Below, in pieces: positions 29,869-40,358 of a stretch of 64,000 nt of DNA. The DNA is taken from assembly GCF_004363725.1 (NCBI RefSeq), contig NZ_SNZF01000002.1:207169-271168 (forward strand), given 5' to 3'. A model generated the notes under the pieces. It saw nothing but the letters and a program-made list of their open reading frames with translations, did no database searches and was not told the origin of the DNA. The stretch comes from Aquamicrobium defluvii. GTDB lineage: Bacteria > Pseudomonadota > Alphaproteobacteria > Rhizobiales > Rhizobiaceae. Position 1 is the stretch's first letter. Every line of letters starts with the position of its first letter. Position numbers and translations under genes: made by a program.

Positions 29869-31287
29869 CTACTGGAAGTCGAACGCGCTGAGGCCCGTCA
29901 CCATCTCGTCGAGGCCAAGCGGGCGCGTGACCGGCGGGGCGGCGCGCGACAGGCAGCCGGAGCGCTCGCAGAGCCGGCAGGCGGGGCCGACGGGCGTCAC
30001 CGACCCGGCGCCCGGCAGGGCCGCACCATAGACCACCTCGTCCTTGTAGGCGATGTCGCAGCCGAGCAGCAGCGCGGTACGGCGCGGCCGTTCGTTGAAT
30101 GCGCCCTGCGGCCCTTCCAGCGTTCGCGCCACGCAAAGGAACTCGGCTCCGTCCGGCATCTCGACGGCCTCGACGAATATCTGCCCCGGCTGCGTGAAGG
30201 AGGCATGCACGGCAAGCTTGGGACAGCCCCCGCCGAAACGGCTGTGCGGGAAACCGGCGCTGCCCGCCTTGCGGAAGGGATGGCCGGCATTGTCCACCTC
30301 CAGCATGAAGAAGGGCACGCCGGCGCTGCCCTGGCGCTGAAGCATGGTCAGCCGGTTCGCCGCCTGCTCGAAGGAGACTGAAAAGCGCGAACGCAGCACG
30401 TCGACATCGTAGCGTGCACGCTGGGCGGCGGCGAGGAAGGGCTGGTAGGGCATCATCAGCGCATGGGCGGCATAGCGGCCGAGCTCGAAACGGGCCAGCC
30501 GCCGCGCCTCGTCGCTGGACAGTTTCAGGGCAGCGATCCCGGCCGCGATCGCCACCGACATGCGCATCAGGCAGGCTTCCATCGCCACTTCGCGCAACTG
30601 ATCGAAGGGCGATAGCCGCTCCGAGAGAAACAGGCGCTGCGAATGACGGTCGTAGCGGCGGCGCCAGTTGGGCATGGTCGCCACCGGCAGCACACGAACG
30701 GTAATGCCATATTCACGCTTCAGCCAGGCCTTGAGCGCGCCGTAGAGGTCGTCGCCCGGCTCCAGCACACGAATAAAGGCTTCCGCCTCCTCCTCCAGTG
30801 CGGGGTGATGGTTAGGGAGGCGCTCGAATACCTCGTGCACCTCGTCCATGGGCAGGCGTGCGCCGGAAAGCGCGGTGCCGCGCCCCTCGCGCGCCAGCAA
30901 TTCGTTGAGGTCCGACAGGCGCTCGGCCTGCTCGCGATAGGCGCGGTAGAGCTTGATCATCGCGGCGGCCGCATTGGGCGCAGCCTCCGCCACCTCGACC
31001 AGCTCCTGTTCGCCCGGAAGCTCGCCGGCCAGCAGAGGATCGGCGAACATTTCCCTCAATGCGGCAATCGACCCGCCGGCCTGTGCCTGCAACTCATCCG
31101 GCTCGACCTTGTAGACGGAAGCCAGCCGCAGGATGAGCTGCACGGTCAGCGGACGCTGGTTGCGCTCGATCAGGTTGAGATAGGAGGGTGAGATGCCCAG
31201 GCCCTCGGCCATCGCCGTCTGGGTCAGCCCCTTGGCGTTGCGGATGCGGCGGATACGGGGTCCGGCAAAGATCTTCTGTTCAGCCAT
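29869..31287 (-). CDS. ScfR/RamB-like XRE regulator of acetate/glyoxylate genes
   Basis: A 472-residue regulator. The N-terminal Cro/CI helix-turn-helix covers about 8-62 (GLTQTAMAEGLGISPSYLNLIERNQRPL), the middle is an IrrE-like peptidase-fold segment, and the C-terminal domain ends in a CRLCERSGC cysteine cluster. This is the short-chain fatty-acyl regulator architecture shared by RamB, which controls the glyoxylate shunt in Corynebacterium. The adjacent divergent gene is isocitrate lyase, which fits. Proposed sensing of an acyl-CoA is family knowledge, not visible here. Confidence 0.87.
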   Translation of the reverse strand: MAEQKIFAGPRIRRIRNAKGLTQTAMAEGLGISPSYLNLIERNQRPLTVQLILRLASVYKVEPDELQAQAGGSIAALREMFADPLLAGELPGEQELVEVAEAAPNAAAAMIKLYRAYREQAERLSDLNELLAREGRGTALSGARLPMDEVHEVFERLPNHHPALEEEAEAFIRVLEPGDDLYGALKAWLKREYGITVRVLPVATMPNWRRRYDRHSQRLFLSERLSPFDQLREVAMEACLMRMSVAIAAGIAALKLSSDEARRLARFELGRYAAHALMMPYQPFLAAAQRARYDVDVLRSRFSVSFEQAANRLTMLQRQGSAGVPFFMLEVDNAGHPFRKAGSAGFPHSRFGGGCPKLAVHASFTQPGQIFVEAVEMPDGAEFLCVARTLEGPQGAFNERPRRTALLLGCDIAYKDEVVYGAALPGAGSVTPVGPACRLCERSGCLSRAAPPVTRPLGLDEMVTGLSAFDFQ

Positions 31288-31296
31288 GACGACGGC

Positions 31297-31411
31297 ATTT
31301 TACACGATTTTACAAAACCGGCACTGAATTTCACAGTCACGGCTTTTTACAATTTTGACAAATTTACAGCCGCGATCTGTCAAACGCAACACAGATTTTC
31401 CTTTATTTACA
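31297..31411. promoter_or_regulatory. Cluster of TTTACA boxes between scfR-like gene and aceA
   Basis: ATTTTACA occurs at 31297-31304 and 31307-31314 (exactly 10 bases apart). TTTTTACA at 31344, the variant ATTTTGACA at 31352 and AATTTACA at 31361 follow at 8-9 base steps, and TATTTACA is at 31404-31411. Inverted copies (TGTAAAT) occur at 31452 and 31533, the last overlapping the aceA start codon. One-turn spacing suggests a multimeric operator, most likely for the adjacent ScfR-like protein. Confidence 0.55.
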
Positions 31412-31537
31412 GCCGAAAACCCCGGTTTTCCTCGCCTTTACCGCACCGCAATGTAAATCAAGTCTCAGAGGCAGACGCCAATCCTGATGGCGAGGTGAAT
31501 GCCGGATACTTTCACAACCGAACTGCTGGAGCTGTAA

Positions 31538-32824
<1,287 letters not shown>

Positions 32825-32869
32825 CAGACCCGGCGGCCCGAAAGCCGTCATTCCAAGGGAGAACCGAAA

Positions 32870-33109
32870 ATGGCACCGATCACCCGCGTCAAGGAAAGGG
32901 CAGAGGAACAGTCTTCTGCCATGAACACCGACCAGCAGGCCGCCATCCGCATGCTGGCCAACGACCTGCACCGCCTCAACCAGTCCGTGATGAAGGCTGT
33001 CGAGGCCGGCGTATCGGTCGAACTGGTCCGCTCGGCCCGCCATCACAGCGGCGAAGGCAACTGGGGCGACCTGCTCATCCCGGTGATCGTCACCCAGGCT
33101 CACAACTGA
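32870..33109 (+). CDS. Small protein of unknown function downstream of aceA
   Basis: A 79-residue protein with GGGAGAACCGAAA before ATG 32870. It has a predicted amphipathic helical centre (AIRMLANDLHRLNQSVMKAVEAGVSVELVRSA) and an ordered-looking end (GNWGDLLIPVIVTQA). Codon use matches aceA and a strong terminator lies 90 bases beyond, so it looks co-transcribed with aceA. I recognise no domain; a link to glyoxylate metabolism is inference. Confidence 0.8.
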   Translation: MAPITRVKERAEEQSSAMNTDQQAAIRMLANDLHRLNQSVMKAVEAGVSVELVRSARHHSGEGNWGDLLIPVIVTQAHN

Positions 33110-33201
33110 GCCGCACCCGATCCGCCGCCCCGCATGCCTCGTAAGCCGGGGTGGCGGCAGGACAGTGGCGACACGGTTCATCCGGGCTCCCTGCCCTGAA
33201 G

Positions 33202-33233
33202 TCGCCCCCGCAGCCGCTGCGGGGGCGATTTTT
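33202..33233 (+). terminator. Rho-independent terminator of the aceA operon
   Basis: TCGCCCCCGCA pairs with TGCGGGGGCGA around GCCGC (33202-33228), followed by TTTTT. This is the strongest intrinsic terminator in the window. Confidence 0.9.
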
Positions 33234-33366
33234 GTGCCGTCGCCTGCCCCGCCATGCAGGAAACTTACCACTTTATGCTGATTTGGTATTAACTTGACAG
33301 TCGAAGCGGCGTCACCCAAAAGGAGGAGGGTTTCAACCCTGCATTGAGCAGATGGTGTAGATCGGA

Positions 33367-33811
33367 TTGTCTTCGTACTTCGATCAAGACGGCGGCGCTG
33401 TTTCCGGACGCGGGACGTACGTGGACGAGGGCGGCATCGCCGACCTCTCGCGGGTGATGGTCGTCGGCCGCTCGCGCATCACGCAGGTGGTCGTGGCCAA
33501 GATCGTGCAAGGGCTGGGTTTGCGGCCGCTCGTCGAATCGCCCGAATCCGCCGTGCAGGCCCTGCGCTCGATGCTGCCGGGTATCGTCGTTCTCGATGGC
33601 GGCCCCGAGAACCGCGACTGCGACCCCCCTGATGCCGGTGCTTGCGGCTCTGCGCCGGGGCACGGGCGGTCTGCGACCGGCGCTGGTGCTGTTGTCGACC
33701 CGCATGGCCTCATCCGCCAGCCTTTCCGTGCCAGGCCTCGTGGATGCGGTGGTGGCCAAGCCGATCACGCCGGAGCAGTTGCAGCCCGTGCTCAGCCGGC
33801 TTGCGAGCTGA
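33367..33811 (+). pseudogene. Receiver-domain (CheY-like) protein broken by a C-run frameshift
   Basis: Frame 1 from TTG 33367 reads a short N-terminus, then LSRVMVVGRSRITQVVVAKIV and GIVVLDGGPENRDCD, the first half of a receiver domain with a candidate phospho-Asp. At six consecutive C residues (33624-33629) the frame goes wrong. One base fewer would continue in the other frame as PLMPVLAALRRG, then LVLLSTR and DAVVAKPITPEQLQPVLSRL, the second half with its conserved Lys (AKPI). The joined product would be about 147 residues. It may be a real mutation, a slippage site or an assembly error. No kinase is nearby. Confidence 0.7.
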
Positions 33812-33847
33812 AAATCTGAAGCTGAGGGCGCGAAGCTGAAACAGCGC

Positions 33848-33901
33848 GGCCCGCTTCCGGCGGAGCGGTGCTTCGGCAGATACCAATTCCGGGCCTTTTT
33901 T
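33848..33901 (+). terminator. Possible terminator after the receiver-domain gene
   Basis: GGCCCG (33848-33853) pairs with CGGGCC (33890-33895), followed by seven T. The loop is long, but contains smaller GC hairpins. Confidence 0.4.
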
Positions 33902-34018
33902 GCCGCAGCCTTGGCAAAGCGCCTGCCAATTGCCGCAAGGCCATGTATATCGCATGGTCGAAAAGGCAGCGGAAGGAAGCTCCGCGCCTCGCTGGACCAA
34001 AGGCGAAGAGGATTGCCC

Positions 34019-35113
34019 ATGACCATCGACGCGCTTTTCGAAGCCGGCTCCGCACCTGAGGCCGGGGCCCTGCCCACGATCACCATTCCGCGCCCGGACG
34101 ACTGGCACGTCCACCTGCGCGACGGCGCCATGCTCAAGGCCGTCCTGCCCTATACGGCGGCACAGTTCGCGCGCGGCATCATCATGCCCAATCTGGTGCC
34201 GCCTGTGGTGACGGTGGCGGACGCGCTTGCCTATCGCGACCGCATCCTCGCCAACCGTCCGCAGGGTTCGGACTTCGAGCCACTCATGACCTGCTACCTC
34301 ACCGACCGCACCGATCCGGACGAGATCGAGCGCGGCTTCGGCGAGCGCGTATGGATCGCCGCCAAACTCTATCCCGCCGGCGCGACCACCAATTCCAGCC
34401 ATGGCGTGACCGATCTTGCCGGGCTTTCGCCGGTGCTGGAGCGGATGGAGAAGATCGGCATGCCGGTGCTGGTCCATGGCGAATCCACCGATCCGGAGGT
34501 CGACATTTTCGATCGCGAGGAGGTGTTCATGGAAAACACGCTCCTGCCGATGCTGAAGCGCCACGAGGGGCTTAAGGTGGTGGTCGAGCACGCCACCACG
34601 TCCGGCACGGTCGACATCGTGCGCGTCCACGCGCCACGCGTTGCCGCTACGATCACGCCGCACCATCTGGTGATCAACCGCACCTCGATCTTCCAAGGGG
34701 GGCTGCGGCCGCATCTCTACTGCCTGCCGGTGGCCAAGCGCGAGAGCCACCGCCAGGCGCTGCGCAAGGCGATCACCTCCGGCGAGAGCTGTTTCATGAT
34801 CGGCACCGACAGTGCCCCGCACATGCGCTCGTCCAAGCAGGCCGAATGCTGCTCGGCCGGCGTGTTCGGCGGGGTCACGGCCTTGCAGACCTACGTGCAG
34901 GTGTTCGACGAAGAGGGCGCGCTCGACCGCTTCGAGGCGTTCGCCTCGCTGAACGGCGCCCGCTTCCACGGGCTGGCGCCGAACAGGGGCACTGTCACCC
35001 TGGTCAAGAAGCCGGGTGTCGCCGTGGCTGCCGTACCGATCGGCGAGGAGGACATTGTGGTGTTCCGTGGCGGCGAGACGCTACCCTGGTCGATCGGCGG
35101 TACCGGCGCCTAG
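34019..35113 (+). CDS. pyrC: Dihydroorotase
   Basis: PyrC closes N-carbamoyl-aspartate to dihydroorotate in pyrimidine synthesis. The 364-residue class II enzyme has DDWHVHLRDG (metal site), AAKLYPAGATTNSSHGV with the carboxylated Lys, and GTDSAPH near the C-terminus. ATG 34019 follows GAAGAGGATTGCCC; the longer open frame upstream is discarded. The TAG stop at 35111-35113 is the first codon-length of the mosaic repeat that follows. Confidence 0.95.
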   Translation: MTIDALFEAGSAPEAGALPTITIPRPDDWHVHLRDGAMLKAVLPYTAAQFARGIIMPNLVPPVVTVADALAYRDRILANRPQGSDFEPLMTCYLTDRTDPDEIERGFGERVWIAAKLYPAGATTNSSHGVTDLAGLSPVLERMEKIGMPVLVHGESTDPEVDIFDREEVFMENTLLPMLKRHEGLKVVVEHATTSGTVDIVRVHAPRVAATITPHHLVINRTSIFQGGLRPHLYCLPVAKRESHRQALRKAITSGESCFMIGTDSAPHMRSSKQAECCSAGVFGGVTALQTYVQVFDEEGALDRFEAFASLNGARFHGLAPNRGTVTLVKKPGVAVAAVPIGEEDIVVFRGGETLPWSIGGTGA

Positions 35114-35308
35114 AGCGTTTTGCAGTCAGACGGAATCGTCGGGCGTCGCATAAATGCGGCAAAAACAAACAGATAGAGCGGCAGCCCGGATATATCCGGG
35201 CGTCCGCCGCTCTAGAGCGATTCCAGCAAAAGTGCGAAGCGGTTTTGCGTTCGCGATCACGTCGAAACAAAGGGTTGGAGCATTTCCGCGATTCGGGGAA
35301 ACGCTCTA
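35111..35308. repeat. Mosaic intergenic repeat of two modules; supplies stop codons to both flanking genes
   Basis: A 198-base element bounded by perfect inverted ends TAGAGCGT (35111-35118) and ACGCTCTA (35301-35308). Module 1 resembles the repeat at 186-262. It ends in a nested hairpin: TAGAGCGGC (35174-35182) pairs with GCCGCTCTA (35206-35214) around the palindrome CCCGGATATATCCGGG (35185-35200). Module 2 (from 35213) resembles the repeat at 22190-22278. The left TAG is the pyrC stop, and the right end read on the minus strand gives the mttB TAG stop. The structure fits rhizobial intergenic mosaic elements. Confidence 0.85.
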
Positions 35309-36796
35309 AACGCCCATCGCACTGCGCGGCAGGCGGATGAGATCGCCGAAACGGGCGCGCAGGCGCTCGTCGAGCGTGCGCGACACATGGCGCGGGAAAC
35401 GCCCGGCAAGAACACGACGTTTTTCCGCCACCGCGCGCATGACGATGTCGGGACGGCCATTGTCTTCCCATTCGCGCGGCGACCAGCGCTCCGCGATCAG
35501 CGGATAGGTGTGGGGGGCCTCTTCCCGCACCGGCGGGAGACCGAGATAGTGGCCGGGACCGCCGAGGCAGGTCTGTTCTATCAGGGCAACCGAGAGCTGG
35601 TCCCCGCCGGCACTCATGCCGGCCCGGCTGTTCAGGCAATGGCCCAGCATGTCGTTGTCGATGATGAGACTTTCCAGGCAGAAGCCGAGCAGCGCGGCAT
35701 GGGTGCCGGCCGCCTCATAGACGAGATCGGCCCCGCTGAGAGCGGCCAGCATATCGGTGATGCCTTTCTCATAGCCCGACTGGCTGTCCGGCAGCTTGGA
35801 ATCGGTCATGCCGGCGGCGGTGCTTCCCGGCAGGTTGTAGAAGCGGGCCATCTGGGCGCAGGCCGCCCCGAGCAGGGCCTGCTCCGGCGAGCCCCCGGCC
35901 ATGGCTCCACTGCGGGGATCGGAGGCGAAGGGCCAGGCGGCGAAGATCGCCGGATGGCCCGGCTTCAGCGCGTTGACATAGACGAGACCGGCGAGCACCT
36001 CGGCAACCGTCTGCACCACGGCGCCAGCCAGATCAGCCGGGGCGGTGTTGCCTGCCTGCCCGACGGACAGCAGCAGGATCGGCAGACCGCCCTTCACGCA
36101 CTCCTCAAGAACGCCGCAGGCATCCTCGGCGAACTTCATCGGCGAGACGACAAAGCAATTGGAGTTGGAGACGAAGGGACGGGCACGGAATTTTTCTTCG
36201 CCGCCGGCGATCATGTGCAGCATCTCCAGCGCCGGCTTCACATTCTCGCGCACCGTGAAGGAGATCCCGACATGTTTGGATGTTCCGGTCACACAGGCAT
36301 AGAGCGTGTTGAAATCCAGCTCGAGCGGATCGGCGATGTCGCGCGCCACCATGGGTCGCTGGAAGAAATGGATGTTGTCCAGCCCCTCGGCCAGACGGGC
36401 CGCGTCATAGATGTCCTGAAGGCGCGATTCGCGATACTCCCGTCGCTCCGCATCGACGAGGTTCACAGCCAAGCCGGCCGTGCCGAAATGAACATTGCTG
36501 CCATCAAGCAGCAGGTCGTGTCCGGGCCTCTGCCCATATAAAGTGATGTCGCGGGCGGCACCCCCGATGGTGTCGAGGACCAGATTGCGCGGGAAGCGGA
36601 TGCGCCCGTCCGCGCCAAGAACGGCCCCGACGCCCGTCAGGGCATCGACACAGGAAGGGATGGCATCGGCGAAGCCCACCGTTTCGAGGACGGTGAGCGC
36701 CGATTCATGGATGCGCTCGATGTCGTTCGGGCCCAGCGGCCGGTAGCCGGGACCACAGGCTCGGGACGCATCATGGGCCGGCGCGCTCGTTTTCAT
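35306..36796 (-). CDS. Trimethylamine methyltransferase (MttB) superfamily protein, non-pyrrolysine
   Basis: A 496-residue MttB homologue (ESALTVLETVGF near the N-terminus, then EYRESRLQDIYDAARLAEGLDNIHFFQRP and GGDQLSVALIEQ). Non-pyrrolysine members include glycine-betaine methyltransferases that pass a methyl group to a corrinoid protein. No corrinoid protein or reductive activase is adjacent, so the methyl acceptor is unknown. ATG 36796 (MKTSAPAHD) has GGGGAAGCGG upstream; a TTG at 36832 is the longer alternative. The MocR regulator upstream on the same strand is the probable controller. Confidence 0.85.
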   Translation of the reverse strand: MKTSAPAHDASRACGPGYRPLGPNDIERIHESALTVLETVGFADAIPSCVDALTGVGAVLGADGRIRFPRNLVLDTIGGAARDITLYGQRPGHDLLLDGSNVHFGTAGLAVNLVDAERREYRESRLQDIYDAARLAEGLDNIHFFQRPMVARDIADPLELDFNTLYACVTGTSKHVGISFTVRENVKPALEMLHMIAGGEEKFRARPFVSNSNCFVVSPMKFAEDACGVLEECVKGGLPILLLSVGQAGNTAPADLAGAVVQTVAEVLAGLVYVNALKPGHPAIFAAWPFASDPRSGAMAGGSPEQALLGAACAQMARFYNLPGSTAAGMTDSKLPDSQSGYEKGITDMLAALSGADLVYEAAGTHAALLGFCLESLIIDNDMLGHCLNSRAGMSAGGDQLSVALIEQTCLGGPGHYLGLPPVREEAPHTYPLIAERWSPREWEDNGRPDIVMRAVAEKRRVLAGRFPRHVSRTLDERLRARFGDLIRLPRSAMGV

Positions 36797-36901
36797 CGCC
36801 GCTTCCCCCGCTGGCAAGATCGCATCCTGCAAAGACTACGCAATCCGGCCACGCGCCAGCGATGAGCCATGGGCGTCCGGCTTCTGTACCAAAGCAATGG
36901 C

Positions 36902-38392
36902 TCAGGCCGCTGCGGGCCGGCGGCCGGCAGCGGTGGCAAGTTCGCGGATGCCGGGCTCGATGTGCTGGAGAGCGATCGAGGAAATGCCGAGCCGCACGAA
37001 GCGCGATGGTTTCTCGTCGAAGCCGAAATAGCGGTCGCCGGGCTCGATGATGACGCTGCGGCTGGCCGCGGCGACGGCCAGGTCGCGCGCGTTGACGCCA
37101 CGGGGGGCTTCCAGCCACATCGAGGTTCCGGCCCCCGGATGCTCCGAACGCCATTCCGGCAGGAAAGCCGAGACGACCTGCCGCAACCGCTTGCGCCGCT
37201 CATCGAAGGCGCTCGACAGGCGCCTCACCAGCGCCTCGTGATGGCCCAGCGACAGGAACAGCGCCACGGCGCGCTGGTTGTTAGCCGGCGGGTGGCGCAG
37301 CATGAAGCGGCGCAGCGCGCGCAGTTCCGAGATCAGCCCGGCGGACGCGACGATGTAGCCGAGACGCAGGCCCGGCGCGAGCGTCTTGGACATGGAGCCG
37401 ACATAGACGACGCGGCCCGAGCGATCGACGCTTTTCAGCGCCTGCTGCGGCGCGTCGTCGAGCAACTGGCTGTCATAGCCGTCCTCGATGACGATCTGGT
37501 TGTGACGGTCGGCACGGGCGAGAAGGTCCCGCCGGCGTTCCTCCGACAGCGGCACCATGGTCGGGCAATGATGGCTCGGCGTGATGAAGACGAAGCCGGC
37601 ATCGGAGGGAATGCGTTCGGTCACGATGCCCGATTGGTCCACCGGCACGGGCACCGTCTCGGCGCCGGCAAGCTGGAAGGTCGAGCGCGCATCGGGATAG
37701 CCGGGGTCTTCCATCGCCACTTTCGAGCCCTTGCCCATCAGCAGCGTGGCCAGCATGTAGAGCGCATTCTGCGCCCCCAGCGTGACGATGATCTCGTCGG
37801 GGTTGGCGAAAATGCCACGACGCGGCAACAGGCGCGCCTGGATCTGCTCGATCAGCAGCGGGTCGTCGCGGTCGACCATGTCCGAGGCCCAGTTGCGGAT
37901 TTCCAGCACCGCCAGCGCCATGCGGTTGCATTCGCGCCATTCGGCAGTCGGGAACAGGCCGGGATCGAACTGTCCGTAGACGAAGGGATAGGAGGATTTG
38001 ATCCAGTTCTCATGCTTGTTGGGCGGCGGCATGTCGGACGCGGCGATGCGGCGGCGCGCCTTCCAGTCGATCTCGTTCGACTGCTCGGCCGCCTTCTGCG
38101 GCTTGGCCGGCGTGGCCAGCACATCGGGATTGACGAAATGCCCGCGCCGCTCGCGCGCGATCAGGAAGCCCTGATCGACGAGCTGCTGGAAGGCCAGCAC
38201 CACCGTGCCGCGCGCCACGCCGAGCTTTTCGGCCAGTATGCGGCACGACGGCAGCGGCATGGAGGCCGCGATCTGGCGATCGAGAATGGCGGCGACGATG
38301 GCCTGCCTGATCTGCGCCTGAAGGGTTTGCCCCGAATCCGCCGATATGCGGAAAAGGCCCGACCAGATGGCCGTGTCGTTTCGCTGGGACAT
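36902..38392 (-). CDS. MocR-family regulator (GntR winged helix fused to aminotransferase fold)
   Basis: A 496-residue fusion: a GntR winged helix at about 18-85 (LQAQIRQAIVAAILDRQ, then LAEKLGVARGTVVLAFQQLVDQG), a linker, and a fold-type I aminotransferase domain with the PLP-binding lysine in YVGSMSKTLAPGLRLGY. MocR proteins sense amino compounds through PLP. ATG 38392 follows GGGGAGTGATC. It is divergent from pgi and followed on the same strand by the mttB homologue 105 bases on, its likely target. Confidence 0.9.
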   Translation of the reverse strand: MSQRNDTAIWSGLFRISADSGQTLQAQIRQAIVAAILDRQIAASMPLPSCRILAEKLGVARGTVVLAFQQLVDQGFLIARERRGHFVNPDVLATPAKPQKAAEQSNEIDWKARRRIAASDMPPPNKHENWIKSSYPFVYGQFDPGLFPTAEWRECNRMALAVLEIRNWASDMVDRDDPLLIEQIQARLLPRRGIFANPDEIIVTLGAQNALYMLATLLMGKGSKVAMEDPGYPDARSTFQLAGAETVPVPVDQSGIVTERIPSDAGFVFITPSHHCPTMVPLSEERRRDLLARADRHNQIVIEDGYDSQLLDDAPQQALKSVDRSGRVVYVGSMSKTLAPGLRLGYIVASAGLISELRALRRFMLRHPPANNQRAVALFLSLGHHEALVRRLSSAFDERRKRLRQVVSAFLPEWRSEHPGAGTSMWLEAPRGVNARDLAVAAASRSVIIEPGDRYFGFDEKPSRFVRLGISSIALQHIEPGIRELATAAGRRPAAA

Positions 38393-38404
38393 GATCACTC
38401 CCCG

Positions 38405-38436
38405 GTGGACAGTCTTTTCTAGCTGTGTGGACCAGT
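38405..38436. promoter_or_regulatory. Direct repeats upstream of the MocR gene, candidate autoregulatory site
   Basis: GTGGACAGT (38405-38413) and GTGGACCAGT (38427-38436) repeat GTGGAC with an offset of 22 bases, two helical turns. MocR regulators typically bind direct repeats of this spacing near their own promoters. Confidence 0.4.
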
Positions 38437-38540
38437 AGAGTGTCGCTTGGCACAAGCAATTAAGCCAATCAATTTTTCTGATCCTATAGATTTATGCCAG
38501 TGATGTATTGGGCAGACATGAAGCCGGAAATACATATTGA

Positions 38541-38557
38541 ATCGATTTAAAATCGAT
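38541..38557. promoter_or_regulatory. AT-rich dyad in the mocR/pgi divergent spacer
   Basis: ATCGATTT-A-AAATCGAT is a perfect palindrome with 8-base arms, 128 bases before the pgi start. It may be a regulator-binding site; nothing assigns it. Confidence 0.35.
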
Positions 38558-38684
38558 CCGATAACAGCGGCGGCAGGAGGTTGCCGTGGCCGGTGCAGGG
38601 GGAGTTCCACCGACGGGAGGAACGCCCTACATTCCCATCCGAACCGGGCCGGCGGCAGGCCGCCTTTTCGTACCATCATCGGAG

Positions 38685-40343
38685 ATGTCCGTGGACCGTT
38701 CCGCTTTCGACCGTATCCTTGCCGAGCTTCGCCAGCGCCACAGCACAGGCAAGGTGGATGCGCGCGCCGCCTTCCGCGCCGACCCGCGGCGTTTCGCGCG
38801 GCTGTCCGCCACCGATGGCGACATGCTGCTCGACTGGTCCAAATGCGCGGTCGACGACGCCACCATGGACCTGCTTGGCAAACTGGCGGCAGCCGCGGGC
38901 ATGGAAGCGCGGCGCGACGCCATGTTCGCCGGCGCTCCTATCAACGTGACCGAGGACCGCGCTGTGCTGCACACAGCCTTGCGCGCTCCGGGCAGGCACG
39001 AACCGGACATCGACGGTCATGACATCGGTGCGGATGTGGCCTCGGTGCTGGATGCGATGAGCGCCTTCGCCAATGCGATCCGCAGCGGCGAGGCGCGGGG
39101 GGCGACCGGCAAGGCGATTACCGACATCGTCAATATCGGCATCGGCGGTTCGGATCTCGGCCCCGTCATGGTGACGCTGGCGCTCGCGCCCTGGCATGAC
39201 GGGCCCCGCGCCCATTATGTGTCCAATATCGACGGCGCGCATATCCACGACACGCTGAAGGGGCTCGATCCCGAGACCACGCTCGTCATCGTCGCCTCCA
39301 AGACCTTCACCACGGTCGAGACCATGACAAATGCCCGGACGGCGAAGAGCTGGATCGAAAAGGCGCTGGGCAAGGAGGCGGTCGCGCATCATTTCGCCGC
39401 CGTCTCCACCGCGCTCGATCTGGTCGCCGCCTTCGGCATCACGCCGGAGCGCGTGTTCGGCTTCTGGGACTGGGTCGGCGGGCGCTATTCGGTGTGGGGT
39501 GCGATCGGCCTGCCGGTGATGATCGCGATCGGTCCGCAACGCTTTCGCGACATGCTTGCGGGCGCGCATGAGATGGACACGCATTTCCGCACCGCACCGC
39601 TTTCCTCCAACCTGCCCGCGCTGCTTGGCCTCGTTGGCTGGTGGCACCGCGTCGTGTGCGGCTATCCATCCCGTGCCGTCATCCCCTATGACCAGCGCCT
39701 GTCGCGCCTGCCCGCCTATCTCCAGCAGCTCGACATGGAATCCAACGGCAAGAGCACGTCGCTCGACGGGACGCCGGTCACCACGCCCACCGGCCCGCTG
39801 GTATGGGGCGAGCCCGGCACCAACGGCCAGCATGCCTTCTTCCAGCTCCTGCATCAGGGCACCGACATCATCCCCGTCGAATTCCTCGTCGCCGCCAACG
39901 GCCACGAGCCGGAACTGCGGCATCAGCACGACCTTCTGCTCGCCAACTGCCTGGCGCAGTCCGAGGCGCTGATGAAGGGCCGCACGCTGGAGGAGGCACG
40001 CGCGCAGATGCTGGCCAAAGGCATGGACCTCGCAAAAGTGGACAGGATCGCGCCACATCGCGTCTTTTCAGGCAATCGCCCGTCGATCACCATTCTCTAC
40101 AGGTCTCTCGATCCGGCGACGCTCGGCCGGCTGGTCGCGCTCTATGAACATCGCGTCTTTGTCGAAGGTGTGCTTTACAACATCAATTCCTTCGACCAGT
40201 GGGGGGTCGAGCTCGGCAAGGAACTGGCGACGCAATTGCTGCCTGTCGTGGAAGGCAAGGAGAATGCCGCGGGCAGAGACGCCTCGACCGCCGGTCTGGT
40301 GAAACACATTCTCGGGCTCAGAGAGAAACAGGGCGCGAGCTGA
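38685..40343 (+). CDS. pgi: Glucose-6-phosphate isomerase
   Basis: Pgi interconverts glucose-6-phosphate and fructose-6-phosphate. The 552-residue protein has [21 protein letters not shown], and the family signature [22 protein letters not shown] 38685 (MSVDRSAFD) is closest to the normal N-terminus; the open frame extends back to 38586 but the added residues are proline/glycine-rich and unlike the family. It is followed after 15 bases by a HAD phosphatase and then a racemase-like gene in one apparent operon. Confidence 0.95.
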   Translation: MSVDRSAFDRILAELRQRHSTGKVDARAAFRADPRRFARLSATDGDMLLDWSKCAVDDATMDLLGKLAAAAGMEARRDAMFAGAPINVTEDRAVLHTALRAPGRHEPDIDGHDIGADVASVLDAMSAFANAIRSGEARGATGKAITDIVNIGIGGSDLGPVMVTLALAPWHDGPRAHYVSNIDGAHIHDTLKGLDPETTLVIVASKTFTTVETMTNARTAKSWIEKALGKEAVAHHFAAVSTALDLVAAFGITPERVFGFWDWVGGRYSVWGAIGLPVMIAIGPQRFRDMLAGAHEMDTHFRTAPLSSNLPALLGLVGWWHRVVCGYPSRAVIPYDQRLSRLPAYLQQLDMESNGKSTSLDGTPVTTPTGPLVWGEPGTNGQHAFFQLLHQGTDIIPVEFLVAANGHEPELRHQHDLLLANCLAQSEALMKGRTLEEARAQMLAKGMDLAKVDRIAPHRVFSGNRPSITILYRSLDPATLGRLVALYEHRVFVEGVLYNINSFDQWGVELGKELATQLLPVVEGKENAAGRDASTAGLVKHILGLREKQGAS

Positions 40344-40358
40344 AGGAGAAGCAGGGTC

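Noticed and set aside
35306..36796. Pyrrolysine-containing MttB
   Set aside because: The frame is open throughout with no internal amber codon; the only TAG is the terminal stop at the expected length.
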